Source: Agarilytica sp045430305
GTDB lineage: Bacteria > Pseudomonadota > Gammaproteobacteria > Pseudomonadales > Cellvibrionaceae
Reading direction: 5' to 3'
DNA length: 64,000 nt
Assembly (NCBI GenBank): GCA_045430305.1
Contig: JAILXW010000002.1
Span: 558,001-622,000 of the forward strand
Part shown: in pieces, positions 55,218 to 64,000 of the stretch
Numbering within the stretch: the stretch's first letter is position 1
Layout: the number at the start of each line of letters is the position of its first letter
Position numbers and translations under genes: made by a program
The notes under the pieces: model-generated
Database searches by the model: none
What the model saw: the letters and a program-made list of their open reading frames with translations, nothing else
What the model was told of the DNA's origin: nothing

Positions 55218-55661
55218 ATGTACGAAATTTTTGAAAGACACGGTATAGATACTCAAAGTAATGTTGATGATGGCGTAGAGCTTAGCCATGAGCAGCGCGA
55301 AAAAGGCCGTATTAAAACCACCTCTAATGCAGGTGAAGAAGTAAGGGTGTTCCTTGAGCGCGGCAAGCCACTCGCAATCAATGAGCTATTGTCATCGCAG
55401 TGCGGAAAAAAAATTCGCGTATTGGGCCAAATAGAGCAAGTAACGCGAGCGACCTGTGAAGATTGGGAGACCTTTTCTAAAGCCTGTTATCACCTTGGTA
55501 ACCGCCACGTAAAAATTCAAGTGGGTGAAAAGTGGTTACGTATTTTGCCTGATCACGTACTAGAAGAAATGTTGCAACAACTCGGCTTAAGCTTGGTGAA
55601 AGAACACGCCGTGTTTGAACCTGAGTCTGGAGCTTACGCTCATGCGCATCACGATCACTGA
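55218..55661 (+). CDS. ureE: urease accessory protein UreE (nickel chaperone)
   Basis: A 147-residue nickel metallochaperone from the ATG at 55218 (an in-frame TTG at 55200 directly abuts ureC). The N-terminal peptide-binding part precedes the metal-binding part with CYHLGNRHVKIQV (conserved HLGNRH). It ends in a short His-rich tail, HAHHDH, that can bind extra nickel. Its 3' end overlaps ureF by 20 bp. Confidence 0.93.
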   Translation: MYEIFERHGIDTQSNVDDGVELSHEQREKGRIKTTSNAGEEVRVFLERGKPLAINELLSSQCGKKIRVLGQIEQVTRATCEDWETFSKACYHLGNRHVKIQVGEKWLRILPDHVLEEMLQQLGLSLVKEHAVFEPESGAYAHAHHDH

Positions 55662-56319
55662 CAGTTCATTACTGCGCTTAATGCAGTTTAGCTCTGCCAG
55701 CTTGCCGGTGGGCGCTTACGCATTTTCTCAGGGCCTAGAGTCGGCGGTTGAATTCTCTTGGATTAAAAATCAGGATGAGACCTTCGAATGGTTGCATACG
55801 CAGATCTCTCAATCGTTAGTGTATGTAGATTTGCCCATTCTTTTTAGAATGATGTCGGCAATTCAAGGAGAAGACAATAAGGCCATTGCCTATTGGAATG
55901 ATTACCTCATTGCCTGCCGTGAAACCCAGGAGCTGGTATTAAGTGATATCGCACCGGGTGAAGCCTTACAGCGCCTGCTAAAAAACTTAGGTGAAAACCC
56001 AGTAACGACAAATGTAGCGAACCCTACATTTATTTTAGGCTTCGCTTATGCTGCAACGATGTGGAATATATCTAATGAGGCTGCAGCCTTAGGGTATTTA
56101 TGGTCTTGGCTAGAAAATCAGGTCGCAGCGGCAACCAAACTGGTGCCGCTAGGGCAGACACAAGCCCAGCGTTTGCTAAGTGAGTTACAAACTGACTTAG
56201 CTGCTCATATAGAACACGCGCAAAAAATCGAAGATGAAGACATAGGTTCTAGCTTACCTGCATTAGCCATTGTTAGCGCGCTTCATGAAACTCAATATTC
56301 ACGTTTATTTCGATCTTAG
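55642..56319 (+). CDS. ureF: urease accessory protein UreF
   Basis: A 225-residue helical accessory protein starting at the ATG at 55642 inside the end of ureE. It has the family start LMQFSSASLPVGAYAFSQGLESAVE and the LVPLGQTQAQRLL segment. UreF works with UreD and UreG as the activation complex on apo-urease. Confidence 0.95.
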   Translation: MRITITDSSLLRLMQFSSASLPVGAYAFSQGLESAVEFSWIKNQDETFEWLHTQISQSLVYVDLPILFRMMSAIQGEDNKAIAYWNDYLIACRETQELVLSDIAPGEALQRLLKNLGENPVTTNVANPTFILGFAYAATMWNISNEAAALGYLWSWLENQVAAATKLVPLGQTQAQRLLSELQTDLAAHIEHAQKIEDEDIGSSLPALAIVSALHETQYSRLFRS

Positions 56320-56330
56320 AGGAAGGTACT

Positions 56331-57017
56331 GTGAGTACACAAGCAAACCCGAACCCTAAACAAACACTTCGAATTGGCATTGGTGGACCTGTTGGTTCAG
56401 GCAAAACGGCCTTGTTACGCACACTGTGTGCTGCATTACGAGATGTTTACAATATTGCTGTAGTCACCAACGATATCTATACGAAGGAAGACGCACAGTT
56501 TCTAACAAAGCACGAAGCGCTAGATGCCGACCGTATTGTTGGTGTTGAAACTGGCGGTTGCCCTCATACCGCAATTCGTGAAGATGCTTCTATGAATTTA
56601 GCGGCGATAGATGAATTGATGAAGCGCCACGGTGAACTCGATGTGGTGTTTGTAGAGAGTGGTGGCGACAACTTAAGTGCTACTTTTTCACCTGAATTAT
56701 CTGACTTAACGATCTATGTGATCGATGTGTCTGCCGGCGATAAAATTCCTCGTAAAGGCGGCCCAGGTATTACCAAGTCAGATCTACTGATTATTAATAA
56801 AACTGACCTCGCGCCAATTGTTGGTGCTTCTTTAGACGTGATGGATCGAGATGCTAAGAAGATGCGCGGCGAACGACCCTTTGTTTTTTCTAATCTAAAA
56901 GCGGGCGAAGGTGTTAAAGATATTATTCAGTTTATTGTGAAAGAAGGCATGTTGCCGGAGCTTCCTGCTGATATGCCCATCATGAACCCATTTACCGAGA
57001 CTAGCCAGGCCAGTTAG
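56331..57017 (+). CDS. ureG: urease accessory GTPase UreG
   Basis: A 228-residue GTPase that powers nickel insertion. P-loop GGPVGSGKTAL (18-28), TNDIYTKEDAQFL, the metal-binding CPH motif in ETGGCPHTAIREDASMN, and NKTDLAP for guanine recognition. It starts with GTG after a GAGGAAGG ribosome site. Confidence 0.97.
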   Translation: MSTQANPNPKQTLRIGIGGPVGSGKTALLRTLCAALRDVYNIAVVTNDIYTKEDAQFLTKHEALDADRIVGVETGGCPHTAIREDASMNLAAIDELMKRHGELDVVFVESGGDNLSATFSPELSDLTIYVIDVSAGDKIPRKGGPGITKSDLLIINKTDLAPIVGASLDVMDRDAKKMRGERPFVFSNLKAGEGVKDIIQFIVKEGMLPELPADMPIMNPFTETSQAS

Positions 57018-57026
57018 GAGAGCAAA

Positions 57027-57203
57027 ATGACAAAAATACTTTTTATGCTATTTACCTTATTTCCCATTTTAAGCTATGCACACGAGGGGCATATGACGGC
57101 TAATGGCCCGTTTCATTATTTGGAGCATTCAGCGATCTTATTTGCTGTAATAGTGATTGCTTTTGCAGTAAAAAAAGCAGTATTCGAGCGCTCAAAAAAG
57201 TAG
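57027..57203 (+). CDS. 58-residue His-containing membrane protein at the end of the urease operon
   Basis: A small gene of 59 codons with TAGGAGAG directly before its ATG, 9 bp after ureG. The protein has a signal peptide (MTKILFMLFTLFPILSYA), a short exported segment with five histidines (HEGHMTANGPFHYLEH) and one membrane span (SAILFAVIVIAFAVKKAVF) with a basic end. A HEGH start after a signal peptide recalls the N-terminus of HupE/UreJ nickel transporters, but the rest is missing. Function unknown; a nickel-linked role is inferred from context. Confidence 0.7.
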   Translation: MTKILFMLFTLFPILSYAHEGHMTANGPFHYLEHSAILFAVIVIAFAVKKAVFERSKK

Positions 57204-57507
57204 ATTGAACTGATGAATACAGTATTAAAGGGTTAGCTATTTTGGTGGCGGCCCTTTTTTTTTATTAAACCCCACCTTTTCTCTTTTCAATACGCCGGTA
57301 ATTTCTTCGCGATTCACAAAGACCTTAGGGAGCGCATCGATTGCTAGGCGCACCTATTTTCCATTGACCGCTAAAATACTCATTTCGACATTGGTACTGA
57401 CCCGGTGTCTCTCCAGGTCTTCATATGATAGTCAGTACTTTTTCCGCCTTGATTTAAAAGCGAAAAGGCCGGTTTTATACCGGCCTAATAAGTGTTGGGT
57501 GTTTGTT
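57204..57507. other. intergenic region with terminators, no gene seen
   Basis: About 300 bp between the urease operon end and the convergent hydrolase gene. AAAGGG (about 57229-57234) and CCCTTT before a T-run near 57253-57262 could end the ure operon. The clear hairpin at 57466-57486 serves the minus-strand gene. I see no coding sequence. Confidence 0.5.
57466..57486 (-). terminator. intrinsic terminator of the minus-strand hydrolase gene
   Basis: Perfect stem AGGCCGGT (57466-57473) / ACCGGCCT (57479-57486), 5-nt loop, followed on the minus strand by TTTTCGCTTTT. It lies 22 bp past the hydrolase stop. Confidence 0.85.
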
Positions 57508-58560
57508 TTACTTTTTATTTGAGTTTAAGAAATACCACATTTTCCACTTTATCTCGCTTTTATATTCATGATGAATGAAATGATCTCCATCTGGAAAGGC
57601 GATTTGAATTGAATTTGGATGGCAGTCATTGCCCTCTAATTCAAACGCTTCTTTAGCCACAAAACGATCTTGTTCGCCATAAAGAATTAGCACGGGCTGA
57701 TTAACAGTAAGATCTAGGCCGGGGAAGGGCTTGCATGAATTGAGTAAAGGGAGTGGCCAGCTCATTGCTTTGTAATGATTATAAATTGCATCGAGACTAG
57801 CGCCAGAATCATGAAGCCAGGTTTCTTCGAGTTTTAACCCAAGCGACCATGGAATGCTGTTATGCGTGGATGCGGGGTAAACGTATTGTTTAAAATGGGC
57901 TAGGTTGTTTTCAAGTGTGGCTTGTGCAGTCCATGGCGCGATCGAATCACGAGCAAGAGGAATGTAGTTGTCTATGAATTCACGGTGTTCGGGTACCTCG
58001 TAATAGGCTCTCGAGTATATGATAGGGTGCGGATTAGATAATATAATGAGTTGGTCAATAACGTCAGGAGCAATGATGGCCGCTTGCCAGGCAGTTGCTG
58101 CGCCCCAGTCATGGCCCACCACCGTGAAGTGCTCGTAACCAAAAGCTTGTGCAACGGAAATAGCGTCTAGTGCTAAGTTGGTCGTGGTATATGCTTCAAC
58201 ATCTTCAGGAATGCTAGATGGGTAGTAGCCTCGTGACGTATAGGCAACAGCAAAGTAGTCTTCACTGAAAAAATCGATGTAATCACGCCACACCTCTGCA
58301 CGTTCCGGTGCGCCGTGTATAAATAGGAGAAGCGGCTTCTTCCCTTGCTCGCCTTTGGATATATAGTGAAGGTTTTGTCCCGTCGCCACCTCGATAAACC
58401 CTTCATTTAAAGGAGAGGGCGCCGCAGAGGAATGTTTGCCCTCGCTAGCAATTACATTAACCGAAAAAAAAGTGGTAATGCTCAAAGCGCCAACCAGTCT
58501 TAATAATTTAGATAGAATAGATTTTGGCTTTGAGGTTGAAACATACGTCGATTTATACAT
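57508..58560 (-). CDS. exported alpha/beta hydrolase, epoxide hydrolase/dehalogenase-like
   Basis: A 350-residue protein with a long signal peptide (about residues 1-39, ending NVIAS). Catalytic features: oxyanion motif HGAPE (82-86), nucleophile D151 in VVGHDWGAATAW (GHDWG as in soluble epoxide hydrolases and haloalkane dehalogenases), and the late His in DGDHFIHHE. A nucleophile Asp rather than Ser argues against an esterase. A periplasmic location is unusual for this group. Substrate unknown. Confidence 0.85.
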   Translation of the reverse strand: MYKSTYVSTSKPKSILSKLLRLVGALSITTFFSVNVIASEGKHSSAAPSPLNEGFIEVATGQNLHYISKGEQGKKPLLLFIHGAPERAEVWRDYIDFFSEDYFAVAYTSRGYYPSSIPEDVEAYTTTNLALDAISVAQAFGYEHFTVVGHDWGAATAWQAAIIAPDVIDQLIILSNPHPIIYSRAYYEVPEHREFIDNYIPLARDSIAPWTAQATLENNLAHFKQYVYPASTHNSIPWSLGLKLEETWLHDSGASLDAIYNHYKAMSWPLPLLNSCKPFPGLDLTVNQPVLILYGEQDRFVAKEAFELEGNDCHPNSIQIAFPDGDHFIHHEYKSEIKWKMWYFLNSNKK

Positions 58561-58791
58561 CGCATTTCCTTATGGGTAGATTCCAAGAGAATAAAAATAT
58601 TTAGTTGCCTTGTTAAGTGTTAGGTAAGGCAAGGAAAATATTTTTTAATTGAGCGCTTTGGCGCGAGAGCGATCCTAGCAAAAAGGATCAGGAGAATGTA
58701 AGAGGGAAAATCAAATGTTTTCGAAAAAACACACGATTTAGTATGTTTGTTGATCGATCGGCGTCAAATGCTTGGTTGTGGCATCAAATGC

Positions 58792-59694
58792 CTATTGTAG
58801 GATTTTGAGCGCTATTGCCGCTGCCGACGTGCGATTCTCTACCCCGAGTTTTGGGTAGATTTGTTCTAGATGTTTATTGACCGTTCGTGGGCTCATTTCA
58901 AGTATTTGTGCAACGTCACGATTAGTTTTGCCTTTTGCTAGCCAGTAAAGCACTTGCGATTCCCTTTTGGTCAAGCCAAGCCCTTCTTTTAATGCAGCTT
59001 CTCCGCTGACCGTTTTTGTATCCGATAGTTTAAGTAGATATTCGTTTTCAGTTTTCAGTGCTACTAGCGTGACTTGTAGTGCATGCTCAGTGCCTTCGAG
59101 TTTGAAGCTCTGGCCTATCGAGGGATCATGACTAAACCAAGTGCCGAGTTGTTGGGCCAGAACCGTATTTTTCCATTCGTCAGTAATTTTTGCTTTGGCA
59201 AAAAGCGCGTGGGTTTGGGGTGTTGCCCAGGCGACGTGCCCCTGACGGTCACTGGTAAACAAATATTGCCCAGTAGAGTCCAATGCTTGGTAAGCGGATT
59301 TTGTTAATCTCGCATTTTTTAGATGCGTTTTAATTCGAGCGAGCAGTTCATTCGGGTCAACGGGTTTTGTCAGATAGTCTACCGCGCCTAACTCTAAGCC
59401 CTGAACCGTACTTTTTTTATCGGTTAGGCCTGTCATGAAAATGACCGGAACAGATTCAAACTTAGGGTCTTGCTTTAATCGTTCGCAGGTTTCAAAGCCG
59501 TCCATATGCGGCATGACAGCATCCATCAATATAAGGTCGGGTTTTAGCTTGTTTGCAATAGCAAGGGCCTGCTTGCCTTCAAGTGCAACTAAAACACTTA
59601 TGCCTGCCTGCTCTAAAGTGTCATTGATTAAACTCAATGATTCAGGGGAATCATCAACAACGAGTACGATGTCGGTAGTGGTAGAATCACTCAT
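58792..59694 (-). CDS. response regulator, receiver plus LuxR-type HTH
   Basis: A 300-residue regulator. Receiver domain residues 8-125 with D14/D15, phosphoacceptor D58 (LMDAVMPHMDG), T88 region and K110 (DYLTKPVD). Residues about 140-225 look PAS-like (QYLFTSDRQGHVAWAT...). The C-terminal LuxR HTH (about 238-300) reads LTKRESQVLYWLAKGKTNRDVAQILEMSPRTVNKHLEQIY. Its ATG overlaps the stop of the kinase gene by four bases (ATGA), so the two form a two-component pair. Targets unknown; the nearby urea genes are candidates. Confidence 0.93.
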   Translation of the reverse strand: MSDSTTTDIVLVVDDSPESLSLINDTLEQAGISVLVALEGKQALAIANKLKPDLILMDAVMPHMDGFETCERLKQDPKFESVPVIFMTGLTDKKSTVQGLELGAVDYLTKPVDPNELLARIKTHLKNARLTKSAYQALDSTGQYLFTSDRQGHVAWATPQTHALFAKAKITDEWKNTVLAQQLGTWFSHDPSIGQSFKLEGTEHALQVTLVALKTENEYLLKLSDTKTVSGEAALKEGLGLTKRESQVLYWLAKGKTNRDVAQILEMSPRTVNKHLEQIYPKLGVENRTSAAAIALKILQ

Positions 59695-62600
59695 GCTAGT
59701 TTTTCTTCTAACAAATTACTCATAAATTCAAAACGCATATTACCTGCTAAGCCTGCCAAATATAAGGCGGTAGATTCGTCAAAGATTTCGTGCCTGCGAG
59801 CTTCGTCAATGGCCTCGACAACACCTTTTTTGTAGCCAATCTGGGCGTAGGCCAGTAGCTCTCGCGTTAGATCATGATCGGGTATATGGTAATTGTCTGG
59901 CGCATCCTCTTCATTGCCTAAGGCCTTGGTTTCTGATGGGCTAGCTTCTTTGTAAACCCACTGTAAGTTGAGCCGTTCGCCAATGCGCAGTATCAAGTGC
60001 TCATGATTAATCGGTTTTACAAAATAATCAGTATGGGCAACCTGGCTGGCATGGGTGTGGTGATGCTCTTCGGCATCTGCAGATATCATAATTATCGGAA
60101 CGCTAACGCTATTCTCTCTTAACATCTGAGCAAGCTCTAAACCACTGGTGCCAGGCATGCTTACGTCAAGCAAATAAATATCGGGGCTTTTAGGGTAAAT
60201 GTCTTTTAGACATTTAGTGGCGCTATCTGTAGTGAGGGTTTTAAAGCCGAGTGGCTGTAATAGGCTTTCCATTATGTGTCGGTGATTTGGGTCGTCATCG
60301 ACGACCGCAACAGTTTTTGTTGTGCCTTGGTAACTAGAGATTCTTCTAGCAGCTTCGTCATTTTCTCTTGGGGTGTAAACGGAAGAAAGCATCAGTGAAA
60401 TTGTGAAGCATGAGCCTGAACCGGCAGAGCTTTCCACTTTTAGTTCACCGCCCATAATATCAACCAATAGGCGAGATATTGTAAGCCCAAGGCCTGTGCC
60501 GCTGGTATCTTGTGTGCCCTGGCTTTTCACTCGTTCGAAGGGCGCCATAATGCGCTCTATGTCTTTTTGTGCAATGCCCACACCAGTGTCACTGATTCTA
60601 AATTCGGCAACCTGGTTTCGATAATAAATATCAAAATCAACAGTGCCTCGGTTGGTGTACTTCATAGCATTGCTTAGTACATTGATAAGTACTTGGCGTA
60701 AGCGTTTTTCATCGGCTATCACGGTTGTTGGTAGGCGATTATGTATACGCGAATGAAATGTTAACCCTTTATCATCGGCTTGTTGACGGAACATCAAATT
60801 TAATTGCTCGATCAAATCCACAAACTTAACTTCGTTTCGATAGATTTCTAGCTTCCCAGCTTCGATCTTGGAAATATCTAACAAGCCTTCAATAAGATCT
60901 TTTAAGTAGTCACCGCTACGTCTAATAATGTTGAGTGAGGGTTTGTGGTGATTAGGAATGTCTTCCTTTTGTGTTAACAACTGCGCATAACCCATAACCG
61001 ATTGAAGTGGCGTACGTAGCTCGTGGCTAATGCCAGTTAAATATCGGCTTTTCGCAATGTTGGCACGCTCCGCTAGCTCTTTTGCTTCTTGCAGTGCACG
61101 GTCGGTTTTTTTGTGGGCTGCAATCTCTCGCATGAGTCGGCGTGTTTGTCGATTGGATTCTTGCTGTGCAATGACTCTACTTTCATGGGTGAGTAAGAAA
61201 ATCCAACAAATAATGCCGGAAATAACTAGAAAGATAAAAAATACGGCAGTTAAAGATTGTTGTAACAGCTCCGCCTCATAATCATTGGTAGGCTGCATTT
61301 GAAAATAAATGAGTGAAAGTAAGGAAAGCGAAATTAGGTTTATACCTAGCAGCATTGTAATAAGGCGGCCCAGCCTGGAATTCACAAAATCTGCGGCTTT
61401 AACAGAAAGCACCTTAGAGACCAAACGAAAGGTTTGTTCCGAAAGCCGGGCATTTGGTTTACAGTTGTCCATACATCGGGAGTCTAATGAACAGCACAAA
61501 GAGCAAATTGTGCCTTGGTAGGCGGGGCAATAGCTCATGTCTTCGCGTTCAAAATGGTTTTCACAAATACTACACGGAATTTCGTGCGCCTCGTTATGAG
61601 AGTGATCAATCGGGTAGAGTTGAATCAACTCTTCAGACTCGCGAGCAATGTAGTATTTTCCTTTTGTCACCCACGCGATGAACGGTACTAACACGAAACA
61701 TAAGCCAATACTTAAAAAGTGTGCGGCGTATCGAATTTCCTCTCCAAAATACCCCAGGTAACAAAGAATACCGAGAGTGGAGGCAATCACCATGCTTCCA
61801 ACGCCGACAGGGTTTATATCGTATAAGTGAGCGCGCTTAAACTCGATATGTTTTGGGCTAAGTCCGATTTGTTTGTTAATCATTAAATCGGCTGCGAGGG
61901 AGCTTAGCCAACTGACAGCTACAATCGCAAACACACTCAGTATTGATTCCAGCGCGCGGTATATACCTAATTCCATGAGAATGAGCGCTATTACTACATT
62001 GAATACTAGCCAGACAACTCGGCCAGGGTGACTGTGGGTAACACGGGAGAAAAAGTTCGACCAGGCAATCGAGCCAGCATAAGCATTGGTTACATTAATT
62101 TTCATTTGAGAAATAATGACCATGATCGCAGCAAGTGAAAGAGCAAGCGTTGGCGAATTGGTTAAGTGTAAAAATACGGTTTGATACATATGAGTGGGGT
62201 CGCTTGCGGTCTCGAAAGAATCGCCACTCGTAATCGCCAGATATGCCAGAAACGAACCTAGCAACATTTTTACTAGGCCAATTAGAATCCAACCGGGGCC
62301 CGCGAGCAATAACCAAAACCACCACTGTTTTTTATTTTTATCGGTCTTCTCGGGCATGAAGCGCAAGTAATCAACCTGCTCACCAATTTGCGCCACCATA
62401 GAAAATAAAATAGATGCCGCAGCGCCGAATAAAACAAAATTGAAGGTCTGGGCATTTTCTACCGATCGGGGTGTGTAGCGTGTCCAATCAGAAATACGCG
62501 AGAATTCAAAATACAAAACGGTAGCGATGGCCGCGAGTTGTAATACCAACCAAATTAATTGGGTGCCAACCTGAAAGCGACTAATTGCTGAGATTCCGTG

Positions 62601-63095
62601 AGTTACGATAGGGATAACAGCGACTGCGCAAATGATATAGCCTATCTCAAGTGGTATTCCGAGTAGGGCCTTAAGTGCAGAAGCCAAAATTGCGGCTTCA
62701 ATAGCGAAAAATATAAAAGTAAATGACGCGTAAATAAGGGACGTAATTGTTGAGCCAAGATAACCAAAGCCCGCCCCGCGGGTTAACAAATCTATATCGA
62801 GGCCATAACGCGCAGCGTAATAACTGATCGGGCAGCCAGTAATAAAAATTACCAAAGCAACACTGAGCATTGCCCACAGGGTATTGGTAAAGCCGTAGTT
62901 CAGGGTGAGGGCCGCAGCGATGGCTTCTAGTGCGAGAAATGCGGTTGCACCTAGTGCGGTTTGAGCGACCCAAGAGATTGGCCAGCGACGCGCCCGTTTG
63001 GCCGTAAAGCGCAGGGCATAATCTTCGAGCGTCTGGTTAGCGACCCACTTGTTGTACTGGCGTCTAACTCGGAAGACTTCTTGTGTGGCTTGCAT
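59691..63095 (-). CDS. hybrid histidine kinase with an NCS1-permease-like sensor domain
   Basis: A 1134-residue protein. Residues about 35-480 form about twelve membrane spans resembling NCS1 purine/cytosine/allantoin permeases (FLALEAIAAALTLNYGF; ITGCPISYYAARYGLDIDLLTRGAGFGYLGS). A Cys cluster of about eleven cysteines near 505-545 (CSICENHF...CPAYQGTICSLCC...CMDNC) suggests a metal ribbon. Two more spans lie near 560-640, then a HisKA domain (GISHELRTPLQS, His about 694), HATPase (NVLSNAMKYTNRG; DTGVGI; GTGLGLTIS), a receiver (VVDDDPNH; LLDVSMPG, Asp about 976; FVKPIN) and a helical tail. It probably senses or transports a nitrogen compound and signals to the coupled LuxR regulator. Confidence 0.9.
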   Translation of the reverse strand: MQATQEVFRVRRQYNKWVANQTLEDYALRFTAKRARRWPISWVAQTALGATAFLALEAIAAALTLNYGFTNTLWAMLSVALVIFITGCPISYYAARYGLDIDLLTRGAGFGYLGSTITSLIYASFTFIFFAIEAAILASALKALLGIPLEIGYIICAVAVIPIVTHGISAISRFQVGTQLIWLVLQLAAIATVLYFEFSRISDWTRYTPRSVENAQTFNFVLFGAAASILFSMVAQIGEQVDYLRFMPEKTDKNKKQWWFWLLLAGPGWILIGLVKMLLGSFLAYLAITSGDSFETASDPTHMYQTVFLHLTNSPTLALSLAAIMVIISQMKINVTNAYAGSIAWSNFFSRVTHSHPGRVVWLVFNVVIALILMELGIYRALESILSVFAIVAVSWLSSLAADLMINKQIGLSPKHIEFKRAHLYDINPVGVGSMVIASTLGILCYLGYFGEEIRYAAHFLSIGLCFVLVPFIAWVTKGKYYIARESEELIQLYPIDHSHNEAHEIPCSICENHFEREDMSYCPAYQGTICSLCCSLDSRCMDNCKPNARLSEQTFRLVSKVLSVKAADFVNSRLGRLITMLLGINLISLSLLSLIYFQMQPTNDYEAELLQQSLTAVFFIFLVISGIICWIFLLTHESRVIAQQESNRQTRRLMREIAAHKKTDRALQEAKELAERANIAKSRYLTGISHELRTPLQSVMGYAQLLTQKEDIPNHHKPSLNIIRRSGDYLKDLIEGLLDISKIEAGKLEIYRNEVKFVDLIEQLNLMFRQQADDKGLTFHSRIHNRLPTTVIADEKRLRQVLINVLSNAMKYTNRGTVDFDIYYRNQVAEFRISDTGVGIAQKDIERIMAPFERVKSQGTQDTSGTGLGLTISRLLVDIMGGELKVESSAGSGSCFTISLMLSSVYTPRENDEAARRISSYQGTTKTVAVVDDDPNHRHIMESLLQPLGFKTLTTDSATKCLKDIYPKSPDIYLLDVSMPGTSGLELAQMLRENSVSVPIIMISADAEEHHHTHASQVAHTDYFVKPINHEHLILRIGERLNLQWVYKEASPSETKALGNEEDAPDNYHIPDHDLTRELLAYAQIGYKKGVVEAIDEARRHEIFDESTALYLAGLAGNMRFEFMSNLLEEKLA

Positions 63096-63141
63096 GCATT
63101 GGCCCTGCTAGGTGAGGAAGGTGCCAATTATACCTGTTTTG

Positions 63142-64000
63142 TTAGTGTGCGCTGGAAAGGGAGGTTTGACGTAATTTCTCGGTAATGAAGTCAATCCAGA
63201 CACGAGCTTTTCGGGTTAACCCTAGCTGGCTCGGGTAAAGCACATAGTAATGTATTTCTGGGCTTTGCCATTCGGGCAGAATATGAAGTAGTTGGCCGTT
63301 TGATACTAGGTCTTCTACGAGGTAGTGAGGTATGTTGGCTATGCCGCCTCCGCCTGCTGCGATATTTCTTAGGGCATGGAAGTCATTAATACTGACCATA
63401 GGCGTGATTGCGATGCTTTCGCTATTTCCTTTGCCGTCTTCGAACAGCCATTGAGTGCTGTGGTTTGCGTCACTCATTACAAGAGTGTTGTGATCTTGCA
63501 GTTCTTCGAGCCGGTTGATTTTGTCGTGACTCTTTATGTAGCTAGGTGCCGCGTACAGCCCCGCGCGTGCGCTGCCAAGCCGTTTACTGACGAGGTTTGA
63601 ATCACTGAGTTTTCCAACTCGAACCACCAAATCAAAGCCTTCTGAAATGAGGTCAACACGACGGTTGTTCAGGTCCATGGCGGTATCTATTTCAGGGTAT
63701 TGTTGCATGAACTCTCCAAGGTGAGGGGCTATGAGGTATTGCCCGATCGCAGTCGAAGTGCCTATACGTAAATGCCCCCTTGGGCTATCAGATAAATTAT
63801 TGATAGATTCTTGAGCGCTGCTGACTTCTTCTACTACACGTCTGCAGTGCTGCAAATACAGGTTGCCCGCTTCGGTCACATGCATTGAGCGGGTACTCCG
63901 TTCAAGTAGGCGGACCTCGAGTTCATTCTCCAGTGCGGCCATGCGGCGACTGACTTTAGATTTTGGCATTTTTAAGGCACGTGCGGCCGGGGATATACCG
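63142..64000 (-). CDS. LysR-family transcriptional regulator (5' end outside window)
   Basis: At least 285 residues; the frame stays open past the ATG at 63969 to the window edge, and the extra codons read GISPAARALK, the usual first helix of the LysR HTH. So the true start lies beyond 64000. The HTH continues MPKSKVSRRMAALENELEVRLLERSTR, followed by a periplasmic-binding-like effector domain (HLRIGTSTAIGQYLIAPHLGEF...). It resembles the large group of LysR regulators that act on an adjacent divergent gene. Target not visible. Confidence 0.9.
   Translation of the reverse strand, partial: GISPAARALKMPKSKVSRRMAALENELEVRLLERSTRSMHVTEAGNLYLQHCRRVVEEVSSAQESINNLSDSPRGHLRIGTSTAIGQYLIAPHLGEFMQQYPEIDTAMDLNNRRVDLISEGFDLVVRVGKLSDSNLVSKRLGSARAGLYAAPSYIKSHDKINRLEELQDHNTLVMSDANHSTQWLFEDGKGNSESIAITPMVSINDFHALRNIAAGGGGIANIPHYLVEDLVSNGQLLHILPEWQSPEIHYYVLYPSQLGLTRKARVWIDFITEKLRQTSLSSAH

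Overview
The window looks like chromosomal DNA of a marine-type gammaproteobacterium, tentatively near Cellvibrionales or Alteromonadales. This rests on gene order (ilvA/rpiA/serA; tkt next to pgk; a complete urt-ure urea cluster) and protein character, not on any database comparison. I recognised no rRNA, tRNA, CRISPR array or intact insertion sequence.

Layout. 1-7.6 kb: a small membrane protein, then on the minus strand an RNase J-like hydrolase, rsmE, and an activated-methyl-cycle cluster (metF, ahcY, metK) headed by an ArsR-methyltransferase fusion regulator (SahR type) with a clear palindromic operator. 7.8-18.4 kb: central carbon genes (tkt, pgk, glpD, glpK, galE), a Fur-box gene between tkt and pgk, a MscS channel and a lipase-like hydrolase. 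18.5-24.1 kb: serA and rpiA, divergent from ilvA, then a DAHP synthase and an AlkA-like glycosylase. A long perfect inverted repeat lies between ilvA and the DAHP synthase gene.

24.3-36 kb is accessory: a 2569-residue Sec-exported SpvB/RHS protein ending in a probable HNH/Endo VII-type nuclease toxin, an overlapping candidate immunity gene, and several secreted proteins of unknown role (one HExxH + TPR + TonB-C-like). 36.1-41.5 kb: a chaperone-usher pilus locus with three related pilin-like subunits, one of them two-domain. 41.9-45.8 kb: xthA, a YgiQ radical SAM gene, a GGDEF remnant, and a Lys/Ala-rich histone-like protein.

46-57.2 kb: a complete urea uptake and hydrolysis system, urtABCDE then ureDABCEFG, ending in a 58-codon His-containing membrane protein gene. 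Urea is imported by the ABC transporter, hydrolysed by the nickel urease UreABC, and the enzyme is matured by UreDEFG. 57.5-64 kb (all minus): an exported epoxide-hydrolase-like protein, a LuxR-type response regulator translationally coupled to a large hybrid histidine kinase whose sensor is an NCS1-permease-like membrane domain, and a LysR regulator cut by the window end.

The points most worth a second look are the NCS1-permease/kinase fusion beside the urea cluster, the RHS toxin-immunity pair, the divergent pilus system with an apparent non-canonical usher start, and the small His-containing protein at the end of the urease operon.
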